A stretch of 64,000 nucleotides of DNA from Rhodococcus sp. 4CII (GCF_014256275.1 NZ_JACCFE010000002.1:7255501-7319500), one strand, 5' to 3'; numbered from the stretch's first letter, positions 34,468 through 44,705 are shown. Made by a program: numbers and translations. The notes: generated from the sequence alone by a model not told the origin.

Positions 34468-35618
34468 GTGCAAGCATTTGAAGCCCACGCAACCGACGCT
34501 GACCTCGACGATCTACGCGCGCGATTAGCCGCGGCGCGACTACCGGAAGCTGAGACGGTCTATCGCGCCGCGCCCGACCCTCGCCGATGGGGGCAGGGCG
34601 TTCCTCTCGCCGACCTGGTCGATGTCGTGAACTACTGGCGCACCGGGTACAACTGGCGGTCGTTCGAAGCGCGCCTCAATCAGATCGGCCAGTTCCGCAC
34701 GACCATTGACGATCTGGGATCCACTTCCTACACCGCCGATCCGAGCGCGCAGATGCCACTCCTCTGATCTTGACGCACGGCTGGCCGGGCAGCATTGCCG
34801 AGTTCATCGATGTAGTCGACGAGCTGGCAGATCCGAAAGATGCAGGCGCGCCGGCGTTCCACGTCGTGGTCCCGTCGCTACCAGGCTTCGGCTTCAGCGA
34901 CAAGCCGGCCACCACCGGGTGGGGAATCGAAAAGATCGCGGCCGCATGGGTGGAACTGATGGGACGGCTCGGCTACAGCACATTCGCTGCCCACGGCGGC
35001 GACTGGGGAGGTGTGATCACCACGGTCCTCGGCGGCAGGTTCCCGGGGCACGTCCTTGGCATCCACACAACGACCGCGCAGGCACCGCCCGGGTTGACGA
35101 CGGACGGGCTGACGGCGGCCGAGCGCACATGGACCGAGGAAACCCGCGATTTCTGGCACCACCACGCGGCGTACGCGAAGCAGCAGGCAACCCGACCGCA
35201 GACCATCGGCTACTCGCTCGTCGACTCACCAGTCGGGCTTCTCGCCTGGATCCTCGACAAGTTCGCCGAGTGGACAGATACCGAAGACAGCCCGTTCGAG
35301 ACGATTTCCAGAGACAGGCTTCTCGACGACGTCACCCTGTATTGGCTGACGCGTACCGGCGCATCGGCAGCTCGCATCTACTACGAAAGCCACAACTCGC
35401 TCGACCCCGAACTTCGGGTCGACGTCCCGTCAGCAATCAGCGTGTATCCCCGCGACATCGAGAAGTGTCCGCGCACCTGGGCACAGGAACGATTCCGACA
35501 GATCGTCCGATGGAGGTCGCCCGAAACCGGGGGGCATTTTCCGTCACTGGAGGTTCCCGAGTATTTCGTCAAGGACCTGCGAGAAGGTCTCGCGGCAGTG
35601 CTGGCCGCTAACCGCTGA
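34468..35618 (+). pseudogene. Epoxide hydrolase (EHN + alpha/beta hydrolase), frameshifted
   Basis: The EHN domain (DADLDDLRARLAAARLPEAE; VVNYWRTGYNWRSFEARLNQ) is in one frame to about 34718; the hydrolase (LTHGWPGSIAEFIDVV, FAAHGGDWGGVITTVL with the nucleophile Asp, and catalytic His in ETGGHFPSLE) is in another. Adding one base near ctggg/atccac (34717-34720) restores a continuous DDL-IHFLHRRSERADATPLIL. The start is unclear: GTG 34468 has no ribosome site. Expected product: microsomal-type epoxide hydrolase opening epoxides to diols. The rest is undamaged, so loss is recent or a base-call error. Confidence 0.75.
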
Positions 35619-35659
35619 CTGCGACTGGGTGCCGGGACTCGCAATTTGGTCCGAGGACC

Positions 35660-36535
35660 TGAGCTGCGCGTCGAATACTCGGCTCATCGCGAGAGTTGCG
35701 GCGGATCGCGGCCACCCGCGGTGGGACGCTCGAGTATCGCGCGTCGACCGCGCAGTGGAAGGCGGATCTCGCCGCGAGGCGCTCGAAGCCGGCGAAGCTC
35801 GCCGAACACGATCGGTTGCGAGAATATGTGCAGGACAGGCTGTCCGGTGCGATTCGTGCCGAAGACGGAACCGCGGTGGCAGGCCTGGATTGGCCGCAAC
35901 GAGTCTCGGCGCGGTGATCCTCTGTGGGCGACGGCGTCGAGTCCGGAGCAGATCTCGAATCGCCTGCCGGTCGATCATCTTCGATGACCCGTCGATGCGC
36001 ATTTCACCTGAGGCAATCTACCAATCGTTCTACGTCGAGGGTCGCGGCGGCTTGGAGCGGGGGCTCGTCGCGTGTTGCGCACCGGCCGGGCGCTACGTAA
36101 GCCCTCGTGCCCGATCGCGGGAACAGCGCACCGGATTCATCACCGAGGAGGTGACCATTGGCGCCCGTCCGGAGGAGGTCGAGAGCTGGAAGACGCCATC
36201 GGGAGGGCGACCTCCCTGCCCGAGTACCTACGCAGATCCGTGACATGGGATCGCGGAATGAAACTGGGGCGGCATGCCGAGCTGACGGCATCAACGGGTA
36301 TCCGCGTCTACTTCTGCGATCCGTGCAGTCCATGGCAGCGCGGAACGAATGAGAACACCAATGGGCCTCTGCGGCAGTATTTTCCGAAGGGAACTGATCT
36401 ATCCCGACACCATCTTCGTGAACTTCAGGCGGTCGCCGATGCGCTCGACAACCGCCCCCGAAGTCCACGGTTGGAGAACCCCAGCGAAAGTGTTTGCCGA
36501 ACAAGTGCACTCGTGCTTGCGACGACCGATTGAAT
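35660..36535 (+). pseudogene. IS30-family transposase remnant
   Basis: Fragments in three frames: TLEYRASTAQWKADLAARRS then RLREYVQDRLSGAIR (35730-35870), WATASSPEQISNRLPVD (35930s), MRISPEAIYQSFYVEGRG (36000s) and, after a deletion of the central catalytic part, LPEYLRRSVTWDRGMKLGRH then CDPCSPWQRGTNENTNGPLR plus QYFPKGTDLS (36220-36420). These are IS30 landmarks in order. Multiple frameshifts and the missing core mean it is inactive. Terminal inverted repeats were not found. Confidence 0.8.
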
Positions 36536-36967
36536 CCGCCCTCACACTGGTTTCACAGTCGAAGCCTTTGGATTTACGTCCCGCGGATGTCAGTTCGACA
36601 ACATGTGGGTAGGCGTCTCCTTCTACCGGTGCCACCCTCCAAGGGCTCGATCTCGTGACGAGTTCGCCATAAATAGATCGGTTCGACAGAGCTCCCGAAA
36701 ACGGATCGGTCACCGGACGCGCCACGGCCGGCCGTAGGGCGCCCTCGCCGATTGAATTTCTTTGGCCCAGGTGAGCATGGTGGTCGCGGAGGATGTCCCG
36801 AGTTCCGTGGAGTTTGGCGGCGGCCCGGTGACGGATCAGGCTGCGCTCACCTCGTCGTTGTGCATCAAGATTCGACAGGATCGGCGGACTCGCGTGTCAA
36901 GGTTCGCGGTCGCGAGGGTGTTGTCGGTTCTGTCGAGCTTGCGGGCGGGCTGATTCCAGTCGGCGGT
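36536..36967. other. Degenerate stretch beyond the IS30 remnant
   Basis: Frames on both strands are short and unlike known families. Probably decayed flanking DNA of the insertion; no supported gene. Confidence 0.4.
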
Positions 36968-37264
36968 TCAGAGCTTGTCGGCGAGCACGTCGAGGTTGCT
37001 GATTTCGGGCGGCGCAGCGAAGAGTTCGTCGGCGCGTTCGCCGAGGGCCTTGCCGACCGGCCCATTGAGATGTGTTTCGCGGGCGGTCTCGTCGGGGAAT
37101 GCGTCGATGATGCCGAACGTCGAGGGACCGAACCGTACCGCCAACCAGGGCTTCGTGCCGGGCTCCTGCTCGACGAGCGGCAGCGCCGATCGGAGGAATT
37201 CCTCGACCGCGTTTTCCTTGCCGGGTTTGGCTTCGAGTCGGACCAGCAGCGCCTTGGTGGCCAT
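36968..37264 (-). CDS. ABM-like (antibiotic biosynthesis monooxygenase/dimeric alpha-beta barrel) protein
   Basis: 98 residues from ATG 37264 with AGGAGA upstream. LLVRLEAKPGKENAVEEFLR, PLVEQEPGTKPWLAVRFGPS and FGIIDAFPDETARETHLNGP are the strands and helices of ABM-type dimeric alpha-beta barrels. Some members oxidise quinols or degrade heme; many have no known activity. It faces away from the dehydrogenase gene at 37616. Confidence 0.75.
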   Translation of the reverse strand: MATKALLVRLEAKPGKENAVEEFLRSALPLVEQEPGTKPWLAVRFGPSTFGIIDAFPDETARETHLNGPVGKALGERADELFAAPPEISNLDVLADKL

Positions 37265-37615
37265 GTCGGGTCTCCTGTTCGAGGTGGTGGACATGGTCCA
37301 GCATCACACCATCGACCGGTAAAGGGAAGGAGCGCCCGAGCCCACAAGTCAAGGAAACCAATCTCACCCCTAGCAATCGTGGAGCCGAAAGAGGAGACTC
37401 CATGTGGAGAGAATGCGACGCCTGGAATGCACCCGCTGTTCGTCGGACGTGACGCGAAAAATGGTGGTGTGCAAAGATTTTGGGTGTCGCTTTCATTTCC
37501 GTGCGCTGTCGCGTCTACCCCACAGCAGCACGATTCATTCGGTCGGTCGCACACGCGTAAGCCCCTGTGGCCGCCGGGCCGGCATCGACCGGAAACGCAG
37601 CATCAGGGAGTCGAG
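37265..37615. other. Divergent region before the formaldehyde dehydrogenase gene
   Basis: No supported gene in 351 bases. Expected to hold promoters for the ABM-like gene (minus) and the dehydrogenase (plus). Confidence 0.4.
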
Positions 37616-38755
37616 ATGAAAGCGCTTGTGTACGACGGGCCACGTGAGGTTCATGTGAAGGATGTGCCCGATGCGAGGATTGAGCAGCCGACTGATGTGC
37701 TGGTAAAGATCACCAGCACCAACATTTGCGGGTCGGATCTACACATGTATGAGGGCCGCACCGACCTGGAGCCCGGGATGGTCCTCGGTCACGAAAACTT
37801 GGGGATCGTCGCCGAGGTGGGCAATGCGGTGGTCAAGGTCTCACCCGGGGATCGGGTGTGCCTGCCGTTCAACATCGGCTGCGGTTTCTGCCGAAACTGC
37901 GAGGAAGGGTTGACCGCGTTCTGCCTGACGGTGCACCCGGATCCGAAGATGGCCGGCGCCGCATTCGGTTTCGCCGGGATGGGGCCGTTCTGGGGCGGAC
38001 AGGCGGAATATCTGCGGGTGCCGTTCGGCGACTTCAACTGTCTGCGGCTGCCCGAGGATGCCCAGGACAAGGAAACCGACTACGTGATGCTCTCCGACAT
38101 CTTTCCCACCGGATGGCACTGCACCCGCCTGGCCGACATGCGGCCCGGCGATTCGATGGTGATCTACGGGGCCGGGCCGGTCGGCCTGATGGCGGCATAC
38201 TCGGCGATGATCCAGGGCGCGAGCAAGGTGATGATCGTCGACCGTCATCCCGACCGGCTGCGGCTCGCCGAGCAGATCGGGGCCATCCCCATCGACGACT
38301 CCACCGGCGATCCGGTCGAACAGGTTCTCGATCAGACCGACGGTCACGGCGCCGACAAGGGGTGTGAGTGCGTCGGGTACCAGGCGCACGACCCGCAAGG
38401 TCACGAGGACGCCGCGATGACGATGAACCGGCTCGTCGACTCGGTGCGCTTCACCGGCCACATCGGCGTGGTCGGCATCTTCCTGCCCCAGGACCAAAAC
38501 GGCCCCGACGAACTGGAGCGCCAGGGCAAGATCGCCTTCGACATGGGCAAATTCTGGTTCAAGGGGCAGAAGATCGGTACCGGACAGGCCAACGTCAAGC
38601 ACTACAACCGGCAGCTACGCGACCTGATCCACCAGGGTCGGGCCACACCGTCTTGGATCGTGTCTCACCAGCTGCCGCTGGCCGAGGCCGAGTCCGGCTA
38701 CCAGCATTTCGATGCCCGCGACGACGGATGGACCAAGGTCGTACTGCATCCGTGA
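37616..38755 (+). CDS. Zinc-dependent, glutathione-independent formaldehyde dehydrogenase-like
   Basis: 379 residues from ATG 37616 (GGGAG upstream). MDR fold: catalytic zinc ligands in NICGSDLHMYEGRTDLEPG with LGHENLG; structural zinc CGFCRNCEEGLTAFC; Rossmann motif VIYGAGPVGLMAAYSAM. Length, the FNIGCGFCRNC lobe and FWFKGQKIGTGQANVKHYN fit glutathione-independent formaldehyde dehydrogenases and relatives. It oxidises aldehydes or alcohols with NAD(P)+. Followed 28 bases later by a broken pfpI gene, its usual type of neighbour in stress gene sets. Confidence 0.88.
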   Translation: MKALVYDGPREVHVKDVPDARIEQPTDVLVKITSTNICGSDLHMYEGRTDLEPGMVLGHENLGIVAEVGNAVVKVSPGDRVCLPFNIGCGFCRNCEEGLTAFCLTVHPDPKMAGAAFGFAGMGPFWGGQAEYLRVPFGDFNCLRLPEDAQDKETDYVMLSDIFPTGWHCTRLADMRPGDSMVIYGAGPVGLMAAYSAMIQGASKVMIVDRHPDRLRLAEQIGAIPIDDSTGDPVEQVLDQTDGHGADKGCECVGYQAHDPQGHEDAAMTMNRLVDSVRFTGHIGVVGIFLPQDQNGPDELERQGKIAFDMGKFWFKGQKIGTGQANVKHYNRQLRDLIHQGRATPSWIVSHQLPLAEAESGYQHFDARDDGWTKVVLHP

Positions 38756-38783
38756 GTCGGCCCGGACCGAGAGGAGCAGAGCG

Positions 38784-39252
38784 ATGGCAACAGCGCTGCA
38801 GGGTAAGCGGATCGCGATACTCGCTGCCGACGGGGTCGAACGAGTCGAACTCGAGCGACCCCGCGAGGCGGTCCAACAAGCCGGTGGGCACACCGAGTTG
38901 CTGTCGTCGAAGACCGGCGAAATCAGGTACGCAACAACGACCTCGACGCGACCGGCACGTTCACCGTGGACCGGGCCGTGTCCGATGTTGCGGTCGACGA
39001 CTACGACGCCTTGCTCCTGCCGGGCGGCACCGTCAACCCAGACGAGCTGCGGATCGAGGAGGCGGCGATGTCGTTCGTGCGCGACTTCATCGGTTCGGGA
39101 AAGCCAGTCGCGGTGATTTGCCACCGTCCCTGGACCCTGGTGGAGGCCGGTGTGGTCAAGGGCAGAACGCTCACCTCATCCCCGAGTCTGCGGACCGACC
39201 TGCGCAACGACGGGGCCAAAATGTCGTGGACGAAGAGGTCGCCATCACATAG
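38784..39252 (+). pseudogene. DJ-1/PfpI family protein, two frameshifts
   Basis: ATG 38784 has GAGGAG upstream and opens MATALQGKRIAILAADGVER to about 38924, where one missing base moves the frame; DRAVSDVAVDDYDALLLPGG and GSGKPVAVICHRPWTLVEAG continue to about 39220, where a second shift is needed to end NVVDEEVAIT at the TAG 39250. The nucleophile Cys is present, but the usual CHGPW reads CHRPW. Such proteins are proteases, deglycases or chaperones. Two independent indels and a substitution at the active site argue for decay. Confidence 0.75.
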
Positions 39253-39334
39253 AGCGACGCGCCAACCAGGTGATATCGGAGAACAACATCACTGGTGAAT
39301 AGCAACGGGCGATGATCATGACCACTGGTCGACG

Positions 39335-40534
39335 ATGACGGTCGACGACGGCAACGCCGCCGGCGGATCCACCGGCCGCGAGCCCGACACCGACGGATCG
39401 CAGGAGTCGAATGGGCGGTCGGTGGGCAACCTGGAGTTGTTCTTCGACCTCACCTTCGTGTACGCGATGTCGCAGGTCACACACCTGATGCTCAGTGACA
39501 TCTCCTGGCAGGGTTTCGGCCGGGGTGTGCTCGCTCTGCTCGCTCTGTGGTGGGCGTGGGTGTGCTACGCCTGGCTGACCAACACATTCGAAACGGCGCG
39601 GGTGATGCAGACGACTTTGATCATCGTCGCGATGGCGGCGATGCTCATCGCGGCGATCGCACTGCCGACCGCATTCACCACCGGGGCCCTCGTTTTCGGG
39701 CTCGCATTGCTCGCCGTCCGCGTCATCAACGTCGGTATGTTCCTCGCCTCGTCATCCCGAGACGAGGCTGAATTGGCGACGGCGATCCGCCGACTGGTGC
39801 CGGGCCTGCTCGTCGGGCCGGCCCTGATCGTCGCCGCTGCTTTTGTGGCGTCCCCCTACCGAGAGTTGCTGTGGGTCGCGGCGGCGGCGGTCGACTTCGG
39901 TGGTCCCCTGGTAGCGGGAATCAGCGGACTTCGGGTCGTACCTTCGTATTTTATCGAGCGCCACGGTTCGGTCATCATCATCGCGCTGGGCGAGACGATC
40001 ATCTCGCTGGGGGCGGGGGCAACCGAAAACCTGCGCCATCCCGGTGTCCTCGGCGCTGTGGTTCTCGGGGTACTGATCTCGGCCACCCTGTGGTGGACCT
40101 ACTTCGGCCTCACCGCCGGCGCCGAAGAACGTATGCAGCGAACACGCAGTGTCGATCGGGCACGGTTGGCGCGCGACGCCTACAGCTACCTGCACCTGCC
40201 GCTCGTCGCGGGGATTGTCTTCTTCGCCCTCGGGGCACGGGTTTCGGTGGAACACATCGACGAGCCGCTGGCGCCGCTGGCCGCCCTTGCCCTCACCGGT
40301 GGGGTGGCACTGTTCTACGCCGCCGAGGTGGCCTACCGATGGCGTGACCACCATCAGCTCACCGTCGATCGGCTCCTCACCGCCGCCGCTGCCCTCCTAG
40401 TTTTTCCGCTGGCGATTTCCGTCCCCGCCGTCTTGTCGCTGACCGTTCTTACCGCGATCGGAGTCCTGCGACTCGCATGGGAGCTGTGGCGGCGCCCGCA
40501 GATAGGCACCGGCATAGCGGGAGCCGTATGGTGA
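39335..40534 (+). CDS. Low temperature requirement protein A (LtrA) family
   Basis: 399 residues from ATG 39335. The entry motif LELFFDLTFVYAMSQVTHLM is diagnostic of LtrA, followed by about ten further helices, including VVPSYFIERHGSVIIIALGE and TLWWTYFGLTAGAEERMQRT. LtrA was named from Listeria growth at low temperature; its biochemical role is unknown. No operon partner; the next 690 bases lack genes. Confidence 0.88.
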   Translation: MTVDDGNAAGGSTGREPDTDGSQESNGRSVGNLELFFDLTFVYAMSQVTHLMLSDISWQGFGRGVLALLALWWAWVCYAWLTNTFETARVMQTTLIIVAMAAMLIAAIALPTAFTTGALVFGLALLAVRVINVGMFLASSSRDEAELATAIRRLVPGLLVGPALIVAAAFVASPYRELLWVAAAAVDFGGPLVAGISGLRVVPSYFIERHGSVIIIALGETIISLGAGATENLRHPGVLGAVVLGVLISATLWWTYFGLTAGAEERMQRTRSVDRARLARDAYSYLHLPLVAGIVFFALGARVSVEHIDEPLAPLAALALTGGVALFYAAEVAYRWRDHHQLTVDRLLTAAAALLVFPLAISVPAVLSLTVLTAIGVLRLAWELWRRPQIGTGIAGAVW

Positions 40535-41221
40535 GAACGACTCCGCTGACGTAAGCACCGTCTAGCTAAACTTCACGGCGTTGCAGTGAGTGGGGGATTG
40601 ACTTGCGCCGACGACTTCGCCCCCGTCGGGTTGTCGTCCGCCCCCAGTAGTCGCGGCGTTGGGACGAACTGCTGCTACTGCCTGGTCAGCTCCGCGTACC
40701 GGGCCACGTGGTGATCGGGTGAGCCGAACTTGTACTGGACGGCGGTCAGCCTTGACCGCGGTGGCCCTTCCGGGCTCGTCCGCGAAGGCGAGGCGAGGCG
40801 ATCTGGGACCTGGTGGGCCCGATGGCCGAGGAGATTCGGATAGTGTACTGACGCAGGGTATGTGGGCGCCCGTTGATCCGGTGTCGACGGGCGGCCCGTC
40901 CACCCTGCGCCTAGGCAGTGAGATCTGAGGTGCTTCACGCTTGTCCGGGAGTCACGGGACCGAGCCGCGGGCACAATAGAGAGACCAAGTCCGAGGAGAG
41001 GGGGCAGGCTGCTCGCGTGGTCCGAGCATCCAGCCGAAGACCTCCATGACCTTGTCGGTGCGGCCAGCGACGAGATCGGCGCTCCCGTGGTGATCGGCTT
41101 CCTCTATTCCGTCTACAGTTCCCCCGGCGCATCGCTGATACTCGTCTACCGCGGCCGCGTCGACTCCCTCGCCGAGGGCGGCGACGGGTTGGCGACCCGG
41201 GAGGGCGGGAAGGTGACCGTC
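40535..41221. other. Gene-poor region
   Basis: No frame is convincing. A plus-strand stretch around 41030-41215 and a minus-strand one at 40680-40760 look weakly protein-like but lack a start or known family. Confidence 0.4.
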
Positions 41222-42772
41222 CTAGAGTCGCATCGAGCCGGACTCCAGGTACCGCTGGTGGAACGAGAACGCCTCCCCGAGCAGGTGCGGCGTCTGGCCG
41301 GCTCCCGGAGTGGCGTTCGCCCGCTCGACGTAGTCGGTGAGCAGCGGCCGGAATTCCGGATGCGCGCAGCGCTCGATGATCACCCGTGCCCGGCGGCGCG
41401 GCGACAACCCCCGCAAGTCGGCAAGGCCCTGCTCGGTGACCAGTACCTGGGTGTCGTGCTCGGTGTGGTCGACGTGCGGGGTCATCGGGACGATCGAAGA
41501 GATCGCCCCGTTCTTCGCCGTGGACGGGCTGAGGAACATCGACAGGTACCCGTTGCGGGCGAAGTCCCCGGATCCGCCGATGCCGTTCATGATCTTGGTG
41601 CCCATCACGTGCGTCGAATTGACGTTCCCGTAGACGTCGGCCTCCAGCATCCCGTTCATCGCGATGATTCCCAATCGGCGGACCACCTCGGGGTGGTTGC
41701 TGATTTCCTGCGGGCGGAGCCGGATGTGCTGCCGGTAGAAGTCGATGTTGGAGGTCAACTCCTCGATCCCCGCCTCCGAGAGTGCCAGCGCGGTCGCCGA
41801 CGCGAACCGGACGGTGCCGTGCTTGATCAAGTGCAGCATCCCGTCCTGGATGACCTCGGAATAGCAGGTCAAACCCCGATACGGACCGCGGTCGAGCCCG
41901 CCGAGTACGGCATTGGCCACGTTTCCGACGCCCGCCTGCAGTGGCAGCAGAGTGTTCTCCGGGAGCCGGCCACGCCGCACCTCGTGGTCGAAGAAGTCCA
42001 GCACGTGGGCCGCGATCGCCTCACTGACCGCATCCGGAGCGGCCAGCGGGCTCGCACTGTCGGGGGTATGTGTCTCCACCACCGCAACAACCTTGGCTGG
42101 GTCCACCCGGTAATGCGGTTGCCCGATCCGGTCCTCGACGTCGGTGAGTTCGATCGGCCGGCGGTGCGGGGGCAGAGCTGTGCCGTAGTAGATGTCGTGG
42201 ATACCGTCCATCGCGTCCGGGACCCACGAGTTGACCTCGAGAATGACCTTCTCCGCGACGTCGAGCCACGTCTTGTTGTTTCCGACCGACGCCGAGGGGA
42301 TCAGCTCGCCGGTCTCGGTGATGCCGGAAACCTCGACGACCGCGACGTTCACCGCGCCGTAGTAGCCCTCCCACACCTGCTGGGCCACGTGTGAGAGGTG
42401 GATGTCGACGTAATCCATCCGCCCCTGGTTGATCTTCTGCCGCGCCGTCGATTCCGCCTGGTACGGCATCCGCAGGGCGATTCCGTCGATCTCGGCGAGC
42501 ATCCTCTCGGTCTCCGTCGACACGGACGCCCCGGTCAGCAAGTCGATGGTGAAATTCGCGCCGGCCGCGCGGGCGGTGTGAATCCGACCAGCCAAGGCCG
42601 GGATGACGGCCTTGGGTGTCCCGGCACTGGCGAAGCCGCTGACGGCGACGGTGTCACCCGGACCGATGGCCTTGACCGCTTCCTCCGCCGACGTCACCTT
42701 CTGCTGGAACGCCGAGTGTCGAATCCGGCTCGACTGCACCGGGGACGCGGGATCACTGATCTGGAGGCTCAC
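41222..42772 (-). CDS. Acetyl-CoA hydrolase/succinyl-CoA:acetate CoA-transferase family
   Basis: 516 residues from GTG 42772. SGFASAGTPKAVIPALAGRI, then IRLRPQEISNHPEVVRRLGI with the Glu that forms the acyl-CoA thioester, and MGTKIMNGIGGSGDFARNGY identify the class I CoA-transferase/hydrolase family. It moves CoA between acetate and succinate (or hydrolyses acetyl-CoA), relevant to acetate use and acid tolerance. An 8-bp palindrome lies 57 bases upstream. It stands alone. Confidence 0.9.
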   Translation of the reverse strand: MSLQISDPASPVQSSRIRHSAFQQKVTSAEEAVKAIGPGDTVAVSGFASAGTPKAVIPALAGRIHTARAAGANFTIDLLTGASVSTETERMLAEIDGIALRMPYQAESTARQKINQGRMDYVDIHLSHVAQQVWEGYYGAVNVAVVEVSGITETGELIPSASVGNNKTWLDVAEKVILEVNSWVPDAMDGIHDIYYGTALPPHRRPIELTDVEDRIGQPHYRVDPAKVVAVVETHTPDSASPLAAPDAVSEAIAAHVLDFFDHEVRRGRLPENTLLPLQAGVGNVANAVLGGLDRGPYRGLTCYSEVIQDGMLHLIKHGTVRFASATALALSEAGIEELTSNIDFYRQHIRLRPQEISNHPEVVRRLGIIAMNGMLEADVYGNVNSTHVMGTKIMNGIGGSGDFARNGYLSMFLSPSTAKNGAISSIVPMTPHVDHTEHDTQVLVTEQGLADLRGLSPRRRARVIIERCAHPEFRPLLTDYVERANATPGAGQTPHLLGEAFSFHQRYLESGSMRL

Positions 42773-42828
42773 GCCGGACAGTGTAGGAGTGGGCGACGTG
42801 ACGCGACCACCCCGAAGATCGTGATGTT

Positions 42829-42847
42829 CACCGGATCACATCCGGTG
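42829..42847. promoter_or_regulatory. Perfect palindrome upstream of the CoA-transferase gene
   Basis: CACCGGAT (42829-42836), CAC, ATCCGGTG (42840-42847). The symmetric site sits where an operator would overlap the promoter. No regulator gene is adjacent. Confidence 0.45.
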
Positions 42848-43643
42848 TTCCCGGCCCTCGACCGTTCGTCGCGGCGGACCCGCCGCTCGTCGGCTCCGCG
42901 AGGTCGCCCGCCGAGTCGCGCCCGAATGCGCGTCGGATCGTGATCTTGGTCACTTCCCCGGCGCTTCCGTGAAAAAGCCGGGCGATCATGCGGCGACAGG
43001 TCTCGATTCCTGGCCGCCCGACAGCGATGGTCATAGGAACACCGAGTCAGGACGGACGCTCGAGCTCGCGATAGCGATCAGGGGGCGGGCCGTCGCCGAC
43101 CCACTACTCGGTCCCGTTGTCCCATCACGGGCGCACAAGCATCGAGGGCGCTCAACGCGTGCCCACATGGGCGCTTCGTCGAGCGAGGTGAACTCCGGAG
43201 ACATCTCGTACGATTCCTCGCCGCCCCAGGAGCCTGGGTAAATGCCCTAGTCCTCGGCAGGAACAGGTCGAGCCCACTGGACCGACCCGGGCTCGCCGGT
43301 CGGAATCCGCCGCCAGGTCAGGTGCACCACTCCACTCCACACCGCCCGATCGCACCGAGTAGATCGTCACCAACAGTGATAAGTAGTCTCGCCTCGTTCT
43401 TGTCACCTTCGGCGACCCGTGGATCGTTCAGAACCTCGACCAGTCGCTCCTGGACCTCGCCGACATGATCATCGGTGAGTGGATCATCCCGAGGAGCCTC
43501 GACGATGCGGTGGTGCAGGTCGTGATCTGCCCCTGCCTACATGCCCACGCGGCATGCAGGACTGTCTTCGGCTCACCGCCTGCCCGGGCCGAGCAGCCTC
43601 GACCAGTGAACCGGCACCGCATGCGTCGACGATCAAGCTGGGC
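42848..43643. other. Gene-poor region with one start-less minus-strand frame
   Basis: No gene is supported. A minus-strand frame ending with TGA at 43318 reads for about 65 codons in a protein-like way (DDPLTDDHVGEVQERLVEVL, then NDPRVAEGDKNEARLLITVG) but has an in-frame stop near 43525 and no start, so it is probably a fragment. No family recognised. Confidence 0.35.
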
Positions 43644-44150
43644 TCACGGCGGTGTCAGGGCGAATCGGGCGATCACGTCTGGCAACCAGTCGGGTTCGCC
43701 GAATTGCAGACCGTAGCGTCCGGCGATAGCGGCGATCTGGGTGACATCCGGTTCGCCGGCGGCGATCAGTTCGGACATTTCCAGGAAGCAATGTTCGAAA
43801 CCGGCCGGACTGATGATCTCGATCATGTGCGCCGGAACGGTGCCGGCGTTCCACATGGCGTGCATCTCACCCCGGGGCTTTGTGATGTATCCGCCGGATT
43901 CGAGAACGGCCTCCCGGTCGCCGGAGCGGAATCCGATCACACCCTGGGTGACTATCGAGAACTCGTCCTCCCGCGTGTGCAGATGCGGCGGCACCAGCGC
44001 ACCGACCGGGAACGGGTGCTCGACGACCGACAACACCCCGCCGGTATCACGGCCCCAGAGCTTGAATTCGACCCCGATCGGGCCCAAGTTACCGGTCTTC
44101 CCGGTCCCCGGCGGCACGACGACCAGCGATGGGGGATCGGTTGTGCTCAC
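43644..44150 (-). CDS. Cupin-domain protein
   Basis: 168 residues from GTG 44150 (AGGTGAG upstream; GTG 44159 is an alternative). Cupin motif 1: PVGALVPPHLHTREDEFSIV with HxH...E ligands; motif 2: GEMHAMWNAGTVPAHMIEII. A single bicupin-half of this size often binds Fe or Mn and acts as a dioxygenase, isomerase or sensor. The C-terminal helix extends to 168. Function not assignable. Confidence 0.8.
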   Translation of the reverse strand: MSTTDPPSLVVVPPGTGKTGNLGPIGVEFKLWGRDTGGVLSVVEHPFPVGALVPPHLHTREDEFSIVTQGVIGFRSGDREAVLESGGYITKPRGEMHAMWNAGTVPAHMIEIISPAGFEHCFLEMSELIAAGEPDVTQIAAIAGRYGLQFGEPDWLPDVIARFALTPP

Positions 44151-44705
44151 GCTTCTCACCTACTCACCGATGTTGACAGATCGGGTCGCACGTTGTCCGC
44201 TCAACTTTTCGCCGACGGCGCAGGCGTTGTCAACGTTCTCGGGGCATAGCCGATCGATGATCTGGGCTCCGTGATCGATGCGCAGGCGATGCAGAATTCG
44301 AGGGCAGCCGTGTAGACCACGACACCGTTCGCAAGGTCAGGCAGTGATACCGCGGAGCACATGACGCTGCTTCGTAACCCATGATGCCGATTGAGGAACC
44401 CACACGGCACGTCCCGAAACCGGCCCCTAACCGAAACTCGCTGACCAGCACAAACCCGATAGTCTCGTCCAGTGATGATTTTCCTTTCGGGGCGTTGAAT
44501 AGAGCCCTCCGAAGGATCGGGATCACCCCGTCGGCTACTCAGAACCAACGCGGAACCACGGGACAGGCAGCTGGTAGGGGCAAAGTGTCCGCTGAAGAAA
44601 TGCTGTCGAGGTCGTCGCGTCCCAAAATGTCATCGGCGGCCAGACCCCACACCAGGTCGCTCCGATCAGGGGGCAGCAAACCTTGCCCAATGTATGTGTT
44701 CTCGC
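44151..44705. other. Gene-poor region
   Basis: No supported gene; short frames on both strands do not resemble known proteins. Confidence 0.4.

Noticed and set aside
34432..34480. ATG at 34432 as the epoxide hydrolase start.
   Set aside because: It is in another frame and reaches a stop at about 34482.
41087..42394. Long plus-strand frame opposite the CoA-transferase gene.
   Set aside because: Composition is a GC-rich shadow of the minus-strand gene with no known domain and no ribosome site.
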